Positions 8,835-16,797 of a stretch of 64,000 bases of DNA are shown piece by piece. The translations under genes and the position numbers were made by a program. This DNA is from Methylophilus sp. TWE2 (lineage in GTDB: Bacteria > Pseudomonadota > Gammaproteobacteria > Burkholderiales > Methylophilaceae). The DNA is taken from the NCBI RefSeq assembly GCF_001183865.1, contig NZ_CP012020.1, positions 930,001 through 994,000 of the forward strand, in the 5' to 3' direction. Each line of letters starts with the position of its first letter. Position 1 is the stretch's first letter. A model generated the notes under the pieces. It was not told where the DNA came from, ran no database searches, and saw only the letters and a program-made list of their open reading frames with translations.

Positions 8835-8904
8835 GGACTAGAACCCTGCTTTTTTTGCGGGGTCTCAACGAGTGACCCTGCAAAAGATGCAGGCCCTAGT
8901 CTCC
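8835..8904 (+). promoter_or_regulatory. Long imperfect hairpin in the leader of the MFS transporter gene
   Basis: Arms of about 30 nt pair around the loop TCAACGAGT: GACTAG with CTAGTC, CCTGC with GCAGG, a T7 run with AAAAGAT, and GCGGGGTC with GACCCTGC (one G-U). It ends 24 bp before the transporter start codon, where no clear RBS is seen. An alternative fold has a three-way junction with two short hairpins (accctgc/gcggggt and cctgc/gcagg) on the GACTAG/CTAGTC stem. It does not match any riboswitch class I can recognise. It may be an RNA control element or a palindromic repeat. Confidence 0.45.
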
Positions 8905-8928
8905 TGATATATAAAACTTTTTGAATAT

Positions 8929-10347
8929 ATGCTCCTGCAAACACAAGCACTCACTTTTGAAGTCCTGAATCAGCGTTATGGCGAACGCTATAAATGGATG
9001 GTGTTGCTGATTGTCGGTTTGGGAACGATTGCGGGGGTGCTTTGTACGTCTAGCTTTAATGTGGCCGTACCTGCGTTGACACATGCTTTTCATCTGGGAC
9101 AAGACCATGTGCAATGGGCGATGACGGCTTTTCTGGCGGCGATGACCATAGGCATGTTGCCAGCCGCGTGGTGGCTTGAACGCTATGGCTTGCGTCGCAT
9201 ATTTATGGTCGCGCTGTGGTTGCTGATTGCTGCCAGCGTCGCCGGATTTTATGCGCAGACTTTTGTACAGGTAGTGATTGCGAGATTGTTGCAGGGCGTG
9301 GCTGCGGGGGTGTTACAGCCATTGGGTATCATGGCCTTGATGCGTTTATTTCCGCCTCATATCCAGGGGCGCGCCTCCGGCATCCTGATTGTTGGTATTG
9401 CGTTTACGCCTGCCATCGCACCTTCCATCAGTGGCTGGTTGCTCGACCAGTTTGGCTGGCATGCGATTTTTTTACTGGGTGTGCCATTTGCCTTGCTGGC
9501 GCTTGTCAGTGCGCAGGTCTGGTTGCCAGCCCCGCGTCCAAAACGGGTGCCGCTGTTTGACTGGCCTGGATTAGGCTGGTTGTCTGCGGCAACGATAGGG
9601 CTGATCGAATTCGTGTCCAGCTTGCATCATAGTGGCGTGGTCGCCATCTGGACTTGGGGTTACGGCCTACTGACGGTTGTCTCGCTAATCTGTTATATCC
9701 GCCATGCACATCGGTTGCCGCATGCCATTATTCAATTGCACCTGTTTTCCAGGCCCACGTTCAGCCGGGGTACGTTTGTCGCTTTTGCCTATGGGTTTGG
9801 CCTGTTTGCCTCCACCTACCTGATCCCTGTATTTTTACAAAATGCTATGGCTTTTAGCGCGACCGATGCCGGTTTGCTGCTATTGCCTTCAGGTATCGCC
9901 TTGGTGCTGACCATTCCGCTGGCAGGCCGTATGGCAGACAAATTCTCTCCCCGACGCATTACCCTGGCGGGCCTGGCCATATTCGGTGCCTCGTTTTTAG
10001 TCTTTGTCGTGGTGGCAACGCGGGTGCAATACTGGGAAATTGTTGCGGCGACAGTGGTTGGGCGCATTGGATTGGGCCTCATCTTGCCTGCGTTAAACCT
10101 TGCGACCTTGCACGAAATGGAACCACAACACCTTGGGCAGTCATCCGTGGTGGTCAGCTATGCGCGGCAATTGGGTGGTGTCGTCGGCGTGACTTTGATG
10201 GCGGTGTTTATGGAATGGCGTGAGCAGATATGGGGTACGGTTGCCCCTGGGGTATTCCAGGCCTATGCACAGGGCTTTTTATTGCTGTCGGTGGTTTTTG
10301 TGCTGGCGATACTGGTGGCTATCGGCATGAAGGATGCCAAACGGTAA
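8929..10347 (+). CDS. DHA2-family MFS multidrug efflux transporter
   Basis: A 472-residue proton antiporter of the major facilitator superfamily, DHA2 (EmrB/QacA-like) branch, in the inner membrane. Hydrophobic helices begin at ~24 (MVLLIVGLGTIAGVLCTSS). The motif C-like segment GIAFTPAIAPSISGWLLDQFGWHAIFLLGVP and the motif A relative WWLERYGLRRIFM are present, and helices continue to the C terminus. No adaptor (EmrA-type) gene is adjacent, so it may work alone. The start lacks an obvious RBS and is preceded by a long hairpin. Substrate unknown. Confidence 0.88.
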   Translation: MLLQTQALTFEVLNQRYGERYKWMVLLIVGLGTIAGVLCTSSFNVAVPALTHAFHLGQDHVQWAMTAFLAAMTIGMLPAAWWLERYGLRRIFMVALWLLIAASVAGFYAQTFVQVVIARLLQGVAAGVLQPLGIMALMRLFPPHIQGRASGILIVGIAFTPAIAPSISGWLLDQFGWHAIFLLGVPFALLALVSAQVWLPAPRPKRVPLFDWPGLGWLSAATIGLIEFVSSLHHSGVVAIWTWGYGLLTVVSLICYIRHAHRLPHAIIQLHLFSRPTFSRGTFVAFAYGFGLFASTYLIPVFLQNAMAFSATDAGLLLLPSGIALVLTIPLAGRMADKFSPRRITLAGLAIFGASFLVFVVVATRVQYWEIVAATVVGRIGLGLILPALNLATLHEMEPQHLGQSSVVVSYARQLGGVVGVTLMAVFMEWREQIWGTVAPGVFQAYAQGFLLLSVVFVLAILVAIGMKDAKR

Positions 10348-10522
10348 ACTAGATCAATAACCGACAAGATTGCATATTCCATGTCTGGAAGACATGTTTC
10401 TGCTAAAGCAGGGGCGCGTCATCATTGTCTGTGAATCGTATTCCTGAGAAATAATGCAGCAAGTATTCCGGCTAAGGCAGGCAAATCAAGTAGGTTTGCC
10501 GTTTTGAAGGTGAGTTGGACGA

Positions 10523-10557
10523 TGGCTGTCACGGCGATAGTTTCATCATGACAGCCA
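10523..10557. other. 9-bp perfect inverted repeat between convergent MFS and fpr genes
   Basis: TGGCTGTCA (10523-10531) and TGACAGCCA (10549-10557) form a hairpin with a 17-nt loop, 14 bp past the fpr stop. No U-tract follows, so terminator function is doubtful. The rest of the 10348-10570 gap holds only a small ATGTCT/AGACAT palindrome and no open frame I can support. Confidence 0.35.
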
Positions 10558-10570
10558 GCGAAAGATGTGA

Positions 10571-11350
10571 TTATTTCTCGACAAATGCTTTTTCAATCAC
10601 ATAGTCACCCAGTTCGCCAATGCGTGGCGAAACTTTGAAACCACGTTTGTCCAGCATGGCGGCCGTGTCGACCAACATGGCCGGGCTGCCGCAAATCATG
10701 GCGCGGTCTGTTTCCGGATTCAGTGGCGGCAGACCGATATCGGTAAACAGTTTGCCGCTTTCCACCAGGTCTGTCAGGCGCCCCATGTTTTTGAACGGCT
10801 CGCGGGTCACAGTGGGGTAGTAAATCAGTTTGTTGCGTACTTCTTCGCCAAAAAATTCGTTATTCGGCAAGTCTTTGGTAATGAAGTCTTCGTAGGCCAG
10901 TTCATTGACGTAACGCACGCCGTGAATCAGGATGACTTTTTCAAAACGGTCGTACACTTCGATGTCCTGGATCAGGCTCATGAACGGCGCCAGGCCAGTG
11001 CCGGTAGAGAAGAAATACAGGTTTTTACCTGGCTTGAGGTCAGAGGTAATCAGCGTGCCAGTCGGTTTGCGGCTGACTAACAATGGATCGCCTACTTTCA
11101 AGTGTTGCAGGCGTGAGGTCAGCGGGCCATTCGGCACCTTGATACTGAAAAACTCCAGGTGTTCTTCATAGTTTGGGCTGGCAATACTGTAAGCACGGGT
11201 CAATGGCAGGCCGTCTACTTCCAAGCCTATCATCACAAACTGGCCGTTTTCAAAGCGCAGGCCAGGATCACGGGTGGTTTTGAAACTGAACAGCGTGTCA
11301 TTCCAGTGATGCACGCTCAACACTGTTTCGGTGGAATATTTTTTACTCAT
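10571..11350 (-). CDS. fpr: Ferredoxin--NADP(+) reductase
   Basis: FAD enzyme exchanging electrons between NADP(H) and ferredoxin or flavodoxin. The 259-residue length is right for bacterial subclass I FPR. The FAD-binding motif is RAYSIASPNYEEHLEFFSIKV (RxYS), and VPNGPLTSRLQHLKVGD follows. The NADP-binding start is FFSTGTGLAPFMSLIQD, and MICGSPAML precedes the C-terminal helix. The C terminus is ...VIEKAFVEK; the NADP(H)-form FPRs of this group usually end with this EKAFVEK sequence. It lies downstream of etfBA on the same strand with a 48-bp gap, so may belong to the same redox module. Confidence 0.95.
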   Translation of the reverse strand: MSKKYSTETVLSVHHWNDTLFSFKTTRDPGLRFENGQFVMIGLEVDGLPLTRAYSIASPNYEEHLEFFSIKVPNGPLTSRLQHLKVGDPLLVSRKPTGTLITSDLKPGKNLYFFSTGTGLAPFMSLIQDIEVYDRFEKVILIHGVRYVNELAYEDFITKDLPNNEFFGEEVRNKLIYYPTVTREPFKNMGRLTDLVESGKLFTDIGLPPLNPETDRAMICGSPAMLVDTAAMLDKRGFKVSPRIGELGDYVIEKAFVEK

Positions 11351-11398
11351 GAGATGAACAGGTTTCTGAATTCAAAAAGTTAATCGGTCAACGTTCAA

Positions 11399-12328
11399 TT
11401 ATAACGCAGCTGTCAATTGCGGCACGGCTTCAAACAAGTCGGCCACCAGGCCGTAGTCGGCAATCTTGAAAATCTGTGCTTCCGGATCCTGGTTAATCGC
11501 GACCACCACTTTGCTGTCCTTCATGCCATAGGCATGCTGGATGGCGCCGGAAATACCGACCGCGATATACAGCTCTGGTGCCACAACCACCCCGGTTTGA
11601 CCGACTTGCAAGTCATTTGGAGCATAACCAGCATCCACAGCGGCCCGGCTGGCGCCAATGGCAGCATGCAGTTTGTCGGCCAATGGTGCCAACACGTCTT
11701 TAAATGCTTCGGCGCTGCCCAGTGCGCGACCACCGGAGACCACCACTTTTGCGGCAGACAGGGGTGGACGCTCGGATTTGTTAAAGGCTTCAGACACCCA
11801 GCGGCTACCGGCTGGCGCAGCAGGCGTTGCAACGGCTTTAATCTCGGCAGTGCCGTCTTTGGCTGCCGCCGCAAATTTGCTGCCACGGACGGTCAGTACC
11901 TGTTTGCTGTCGCTGCTTTGTACAGTCGCCAGCACGTTGCCCGCGTAGATGCCACGTACATAGGTGTTGGCGCTGACGATCTGCAACACGTCAGAAATCA
12001 TGTTCACATCCAGCAAGGCAGCCACGCGTGGCAATATGTTTTTGCTGAAAGCGCTATGCGCGGCCAGTACGACAGTATAGTTCGCAGCTAGCGGCACAAT
12101 GATTTCAGCCAGGTGTTCTGCGGTTGGGTGTTGCAAGGCGGCATCGCTGGCGACCAGCACATTGCTCACGCCTTGCAAGCTTGCAGCCTGTGCGGCCAAA
12201 GCGTCAGCCTGGGCGGCGGCAATCAGCACGTCTACCGGTTGCTGCCATAACTGTGCAGCCGTCACCGCGCGTGCGAATTGTTCGTTCAAATGCTGGCCGT
12301 CGTGTTCGGCAATAATCAGTGTTCTCAT
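11399..12328 (-). CDS. etfA: Electron transfer flavoprotein alpha subunit
   Basis: The alpha subunit carries the FAD of the soluble ETF heterodimer, which takes electrons from flavin dehydrogenases and passes them to ETF-QO. The 309-residue protein ends with the FAD-domain signature LYIAVGISGAIQHAYGMKDSKVVVAINQDPEAQIFKIADYGLVADLFE, and VVSGGRALGS and VGQTGVVVAPELY precede it. The RBS AGGGGA lies before the ATG, within etfB. It overlaps etfB by 4 bp, so the two are coupled. Confidence 0.97.
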   Translation of the reverse strand: MRTLIIAEHDGQHLNEQFARAVTAAQLWQQPVDVLIAAAQADALAAQAASLQGVSNVLVASDAALQHPTAEHLAEIIVPLAANYTVVLAAHSAFSKNILPRVAALLDVNMISDVLQIVSANTYVRGIYAGNVLATVQSSDSKQVLTVRGSKFAAAAKDGTAEIKAVATPAAPAGSRWVSEAFNKSERPPLSAAKVVVSGGRALGSAEAFKDVLAPLADKLHAAIGASRAAVDAGYAPNDLQVGQTGVVVAPELYIAVGISGAIQHAYGMKDSKVVVAINQDPEAQIFKIADYGLVADLFEAVPQLTAAL

Positions 12329-13077
12329 GCAACGATCCCCTCATGCGTACGCAATTTGCTCAATAACTCATTTACATCTTTCACCATGACACCGGCAGGT
12401 CGGGCAGGCGGCGTAGCCACTTTGAGTTGTTTCACGTTGTGGGACAGCGCAACACCCAAGGTGTCCAGCGCGACATTTTCCAGCGGTTTTTTTCTGGCCA
12501 TCATCAGGTTAGGCAATTTGACATAGCGTGGCTCGTTCAAGCGCAAATCTGCAGTAATCACGGCTGGCAGGTTGATTGCCAGTGTTTCTGTTCCGCCATC
12601 AATTTCGCGGACCACGGTCGCCTGGTTGCCTTCAATGGTGATTTGCGAAGCGTAGGTCGCTTGTGGCAGCTTCAGCAAGGCTGCCAGCATCTGGCCGGTC
12701 TGGCCAGCGTCATCGTCAATCGCTTGCTTGCCCAGCAAAATCAGCGTAGGTTGCTCGCGCTCAACAACGGCTTTCAATACTTTGGCGACGCCCAAAGAAT
12801 GCAAGTTTTCATTGGTTTCTACCAGCATGGCGCGGTCAGCACCCATGGCCAGAGCGTGACGCAGAATGTCCTGGTTGGCAGCGTTGCCTATGGTCACGGC
12901 AACGATTTCAGTGACAATGCCTTTTTCCTTGAGTCGAATTGCTTCTTCAATCGCATTTTCGTCAAATGGATTCACGCCCATTTTGACGCCATCAATATCT
13001 ACATCTGAACCATCCGCTTTGACGCGAACTTGAATGTTATAATCAACGACCCGTTTGATCGCTACCAGTGCTTTCAT
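12325..13077 (-). CDS. etfB: Electron transfer flavoprotein beta subunit
   Basis: ETF beta subunit (250 residues), holding structural AMP and most of the docking surface for partner dehydrogenases. Hallmarks are the N-terminal MKALVAIKRVVDYNIQVRVK, NPFDENAIEEAIRLKE, the recognition-loop region DDDAGQTGQMLAALLKLPQATYAS, and the C-terminal DLRLNEPRYVKLPNLMMARKKPL. In methylotrophs ETF can serve amine dehydrogenases as well as acyl-CoA dehydrogenases; no such dehydrogenase is in the window, so the electron donor here is open. It is divergent from a LysR gene. Confidence 0.97.
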   Translation of the reverse strand: MKALVAIKRVVDYNIQVRVKADGSDVDIDGVKMGVNPFDENAIEEAIRLKEKGIVTEIVAVTIGNAANQDILRHALAMGADRAMLVETNENLHSLGVAKVLKAVVEREQPTLILLGKQAIDDDAGQTGQMLAALLKLPQATYASQITIEGNQATVVREIDGGTETLAINLPAVITADLRLNEPRYVKLPNLMMARKKPLENVALDTLGVALSHNVKQLKVATPPARPAGVMVKDVNELLSKLRTHEGIVA

Positions 13078-13151
13078 AAAACGTTTGCCTTTGTTGGAGG
13101 TTTTATTCGTAACCCGCCATTTTAAGCCAGTTTGTAATATTTATTAAATTG

Positions 13152-13165
13152 ATTATTATAATAAT
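13152..13165. promoter_or_regulatory. Perfect AT-rich palindrome in the etfB-LysR intergenic region
   Basis: ATTATTATAATAAT is its own reverse complement and sits in a very AT-rich 150-bp gap between divergent etfB and the LysR gene. LysR-type regulators commonly bind T-N11-A or ATTA-type dyads placed between themselves and a divergent target, so this is a candidate operator controlling etfBA. It could equally be a simple AT-rich promoter region. Confidence 0.4.
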
Positions 13166-13227
13166 ATATATCTATTTTGTAGATTGATTTTGATGCGGCT
13201 CAAATGCCGTGTAAATTCCCCTCATCA

Positions 13228-14166
13228 ATGAAATACACGCTCAGGCAACTGGAAATTTTCGTGGCGATCAGCCGTACCGGCAGTGTGTCCCGTGCCTGCG
13301 ACCAGCTTGCTTTGTCACAATCCGCTGCTAGTACCGCTTTGATTGAACTGGAAAAACAATTCGATATTCGTTTATTTGACCGGGTGGGCAAGTCGTTGCG
13401 GATTAATGAAAGTGGTCAGCAACTGTTGCCTAAAGCAGTTGAGTTGTTGGACCGCGCACGCGAAATCGAGCGCATGTTGCAGGGCCAGCAGGGTTATGGC
13501 AACCTTAAAATCGGTGCCACATTGACAGTAGGTAATTACCTGGTGACGTTGCTGGTCGCCAAATTTTTGCAGCAATATCCGCAAAGCCATATCCAATTGC
13601 AGGTGCAAAATACTCGGACCATTGTCGAGCAGATTGCCAACCATACCCTTGATTTGGGCATGATTGAGGGTGAGTGTAATCACCCTGAAATTGCGGTCGC
13701 CCCGTGGATTGCGGATGAACTGGTGATTTTCGCGGCGCCCACCCACCCGTTGGCACAACTGGCGCAAACCGGCAAAACCATTCACAAGTCAGATTTATTG
13801 CTGCAACCCTGGATCGTCCGCGAGAAAGGGTCAGGCACGCGCGAGACATTTGACCGTGCCTTCAAGCAGGATTATTCACGGCTCAATATTACGCTGGAGC
13901 TGGAGCACACCGAGGCGATCAAGCGCGCGGTGGAGTCTGGCCTTGGCATCGGCTGCATTTCGCGGCTGGCCCTCAAGGACGCATTCAGGCGCGGCAGCCT
14001 AGTGCCGATTGAGAACCACAGTTTGCAGTTTCACCGCAATTTTTATTTTTTATGGCACAGGCAAAAATATCAGACCGGTGGCATTCGGCAGTTCCTGGCG
14101 TTTTGCCAGGCGTTCACCCAAGGGGCGACGCGTAGCGACCTGATCGATATCCCGGCGATTGTCTGA
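13228..14166 (+). CDS. LysR-family transcriptional regulator of the ETF region
   Basis: A 312-residue LTTR. The N-terminal winged HTH reads LRQLEIFVAISRTGSVSRACDQLALSQSAASTALIELEKQF, and the linker helix is followed by a periplasmic-binding-like effector domain (LKIGATLTVGNYLVTLLVAKFLQQYP ... GLGIGCISRLAL). The ATG at 13228 is chosen over 13204 because family members start MKYTLRQLE. It is divergent from etfBA and only 13 bp ahead of the ETF-QO gene, so it probably regulates both. The effector-domain start resembles YeiE/CbbR-type LTTRs. Confidence 0.88.
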   Translation: MKYTLRQLEIFVAISRTGSVSRACDQLALSQSAASTALIELEKQFDIRLFDRVGKSLRINESGQQLLPKAVELLDRAREIERMLQGQQGYGNLKIGATLTVGNYLVTLLVAKFLQQYPQSHIQLQVQNTRTIVEQIANHTLDLGMIEGECNHPEIAVAPWIADELVIFAAPTHPLAQLAQTGKTIHKSDLLLQPWIVREKGSGTRETFDRAFKQDYSRLNITLELEHTEAIKRAVESGLGIGCISRLALKDAFRRGSLVPIENHSLQFHRNFYFLWHRQKYQTGGIRQFLAFCQAFTQGATRSDLIDIPAIV

Positions 14167-14179
14167 CGAAGGAGCAAGT

Positions 14180-15826
14180 ATGGACAGAGATGTCATGGAA
14201 TATGATGTGTTGGTGGTGGGGGCAGGCCCGGCGGGCTTGTCTGCAGCCATCCGTTTAAAACAACTGGCCCAGGCGCAAGGCCAGGAGTTGAATGTCTGCG
14301 TATTGGAAAAAGGCGCCGAAGTCGGCAGCCATATTTTCTCTGGCGCCGTGCTGGACCCCAAAGCCTTGCAGGAGTTGTTTCCTGACTGGCAGGCCTTGGG
14401 CGCCCCGCTCAACACGCCCGTCAATCAAGATACATTTGTGGTGTTGGGCGAAGAAAAAGACTGGGCCATGCCGGAATGGTCGTTGCCCCCGCTGATGCGC
14501 AACCACGGCAATTACATCATCAGCCTGGGCGAGGTCTGCCGCTGGCTGGCTGGTAAGGCTGAAGAGCTGGGTGTAGAAATTTATACCGGGTTTGCTGCGC
14601 AATCCCCCAGCTACGATGAGCAGGGCCGCATGATGGGCGTGATCACCGGCGACATGGGCCTGGACAAGCAGGGTAATCCCACCGCCAATTACACGCCAGG
14701 CATCGAAATCCGTGCCAAGTATACGCTGGTGGCCGAGGGTACCCGCGGTTCGTTGACCAAACAGCTGGAAGCCAGGTATGGCCTGCGCGCAACCTCCAGC
14801 CCTGCCAAGTATGGTTTGGGCTTTAAGGAAATCTGGCGCGTCAAACCGGAAAATCACCAGAAAGGCCTGATTGAACATACCCTGGGCTGGCCACTGGATG
14901 CCAATACTGGTGGCGGTGGCTTTATTTATCACCACGGTGAAAACCTGGTCTCTGTCGGCTATGTCGTGCACCTGGATTACAGCAATCCTTATCTTTCTCT
15001 GTTTGATACCTTCCAGACCTATAAAACACACCCTAAATTAAAAGCCTTGCTTGAAGGCGGTCAGCGTATCAGTTACGGTGCCCGTGCGATTTCTGAGGGC
15101 GGCATACAGTCACTGCCTGAAATGGCCTTCCCTGGTGGCGCATTGCTAGGCTGCAGTGCAGGCCTGGTTAATGTGCCTAAAATCAAGGGCACGCATTACG
15201 CCATGAAATCCGGCATGCTGGCGGCAGAGTCCGTGTTTGAAGCCATCCAGCAGGGTGCGCCTGAGCTGCTGACCAGTTATCCGAAAAAGTTGCGCGCCTC
15301 CTGGATCTGGCAGGATTTGACTGCAGTACGCAATGTGAAACCTTATTTATCACGCTACGGCACCTGGGTAGGCACTGTATTGGGTGGCATCGAAATGTGG
15401 CTGTCCGGTTGGGGTTTGACCATGCCCTGGACGCTCAAGCATATCAGCGCAGACCATGCGACGCTGGCTGAGGCCAAGCAAAGCCGCCAGCCCAACTATG
15501 CCAAGCCGGATGGCGTGCTCACGTTTGATAAACTCAGTTCGGTCAGTTTGTGCAATATTGGTCATGATGACCAGCAACCTTGCCACTTGAAACTGTCGGT
15601 GGCTGATATACCGGAACGCGTGAACTTGCCGAAATATGCGGGGCCTGAGCAGCGTTATTGCCCGGCTGGGGTGTATGAGTTTATTGAGCAGGCAGGCAGG
15701 GAAGTATTGCAAATCAATGCGCAAAACTGCATTCACTGCAAGACCTGTGATATTAAAGATCCTACTCAGAATATTACCTGGGTGCCACCAGAGGGGGGCA
15801 GTGGGCCGAATTATGTTTCGCAGTGA
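14180..15826 (+). CDS. Electron transfer flavoprotein-ubiquinone oxidoreductase
   Basis: ETF-QO moves electrons from reduced ETF into ubiquinone at the inner membrane, using FAD and one 4Fe-4S cluster. The 548-residue protein has the FAD motif VLVVGAGPAGLSAAIRLK near its N terminus, the membrane/quinone-region segment LEKGAEVGSHIFSGAVLDP, and the C-terminal cluster segment CIHCKTCDIKDPTQNITWVPPEGGSGPNY with three visible Cys plus an upstream one (RYCPAGVYE). The ATG at 14180 has a strong RBS (GAAGGAG, 5-nt spacing); an in-frame TTG at 14159 has none. It completes the ETF module with etfBA on the other side of the LysR gene. Confidence 0.95.
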   Translation: MDRDVMEYDVLVVGAGPAGLSAAIRLKQLAQAQGQELNVCVLEKGAEVGSHIFSGAVLDPKALQELFPDWQALGAPLNTPVNQDTFVVLGEEKDWAMPEWSLPPLMRNHGNYIISLGEVCRWLAGKAEELGVEIYTGFAAQSPSYDEQGRMMGVITGDMGLDKQGNPTANYTPGIEIRAKYTLVAEGTRGSLTKQLEARYGLRATSSPAKYGLGFKEIWRVKPENHQKGLIEHTLGWPLDANTGGGGFIYHHGENLVSVGYVVHLDYSNPYLSLFDTFQTYKTHPKLKALLEGGQRISYGARAISEGGIQSLPEMAFPGGALLGCSAGLVNVPKIKGTHYAMKSGMLAAESVFEAIQQGAPELLTSYPKKLRASWIWQDLTAVRNVKPYLSRYGTWVGTVLGGIEMWLSGWGLTMPWTLKHISADHATLAEAKQSRQPNYAKPDGVLTFDKLSSVSLCNIGHDDQQPCHLKLSVADIPERVNLPKYAGPEQRYCPAGVYEFIEQAGREVLQINAQNCIHCKTCDIKDPTQNITWVPPEGGSGPNYVSQ

Positions 15827-15940
15827 TGAGCGAAATTGGCTAGCTGTTTTCACACAGGGGTAGCAGTATACGACACAGGAACTTTGTGCCTGCGGAATGA
15901 CTTCTTTTTGCAAAAGTAAGTGCTCTGCAACAAGGCGGTT

Positions 15941-15960
15941 ATTCCGGCGTAGGCCGGAAT
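15941..15960. repeat. Short REP-like palindrome (ATTCCGGC/GCCGGAAT)
   Basis: An 8-bp perfect stem with loop GTAG, flanked by GGTT and CCAGGCGGG. The pattern ATTCCGGC-N4-GCCGGAATCCAG is a common dispersed REP-type sequence in proteobacteria (recognised from memory). It lies about 115 bp after the ETF-QO stop. Confidence 0.55.
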
Positions 15961-16054
15961 CCAGGCGGGTTCAACACTTCAACTTGGATGCAATCTAAGG
16001 GCAGATACTTAAACTGCTGCGAGTAATTTTAGATATTTCTTCTGATATCCACCT

Positions 16055-16282
16055 TTCTTTTTCGCCCCTCGGCGAGTTACTTTTCTTTGCTTGCCCAAAG
16101 ATAAAGTAACCAAAAGAAAGTGCACCCTAGCTTCCGCTTGTTCCCTGCGTTGCTCATCAGCTCGGGCGGCCATCGAAACTCGCCCTAGCGGCCTGCACAC
16201 TGCGCAAGCCACCGCGGAACTCAGACAGCCGCTGGCCGACACCTCCCACGCTGATTGCGCTACTAGGCGCGTCAGATAGGGG
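16055..16282 (+). repeat. Structured intergenic repeat, left copy
   Basis: This stretch contains small hairpins at its outer end (TCGCC/GGCGA at 16062-16075; GTTACTTT/AAAGTAAC at 16076-16110). A 34-bp segment at 16123-16156 recurs, reverse-complemented and without mismatch, at 16614-16647. The body (GCGGCCTGCACA..., ...CCACCGCGG..., GACAGCCGCT, GCGCTACT..., CAGATAGGGG) is shared with the right copy at about 16457-16714. No plausible gene is present; open frames inside are low complexity and follow the repeat. Confidence 0.7.
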
Positions 16283-16456
16283 GCCGTTCAAACCCACCAC
16301 GATGAAACTTTGGTTGGGTATCTTAGATTCAGGGCGCTAGAAAACTTTTTTATAACTCAAATTCAATAAACTGTTTGGTTAATTCTTTTGTGCCACCCTT
16401 GATCAAGCGTGATGCAATGCAAAGAATTTCACTAAAGGACAAGCGTGTGGTTTTGT

Positions 16457-16714
16457 GGGCCCCTATCTGCCGTGCCGAGTAGCGCAGTCAAAATAAGATG
16501 AAGCGAGCGGCTGTCGGAATCCCGCGGTGGCCTGCGATTTGTGCAGGCCGCTAGGATGAGTTTCGCGAGCGCTTGTCCTAAGTCCGGCAAAGCAACGGAC
16601 GAAAGTCCTAGACTGAGCAACGCAGGGAACAAGCGGAAGCTAGGGTGTCTTGTTCTTTGCCTTCTTTCTTATGGACAAGCATAAGAAAGAATGGTCGCCT
16701 AAAGGCGAAAGAAA
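16457..16714 (-). repeat. Structured intergenic repeat, right copy (inverted)
   Basis: Diverged inverted copy of the repeat at 16055-16282. It begins with CCCCTATCTG, continues with AGCGGCTGTC, CCGCGGTGG and TGTGCAGGCCGCTAGG, and contains the 34-bp arm 16614-16647. It ends with hairpins TTCTTTCTTATG/CATAAGAAAGAA (16662-16691) and TCGCCTAAAGGCGA (16695-16708), which correspond in position to the end hairpins of the left copy. About 175 bp of unrelated AT-richer DNA separate the copies. The region 15827-16797 therefore holds repeats and no gene. Confidence 0.7.
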
Positions 16715-16797
16715 ATGTTGCGTAATTCGTAACTTCAACGTATAAAAATTCTTTTAGATTCTCTCTGCGTCCGATGCTATATCAACGAATGAGATTG

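Noticed and set aside
8835..8904. Guanidine (ykkC or mini-ykkC) riboswitch before the efflux gene
   Set aside because: Conserved ACGR loops and ykkC core sequences are absent; only generic hairpin pairing is visible.
16091..16632. Several 60-77 codon open frames in the repeat island
   Set aside because: They follow the repeat sequence on either strand, have basic low-complexity translations and no RBS or family match; spurious frames.
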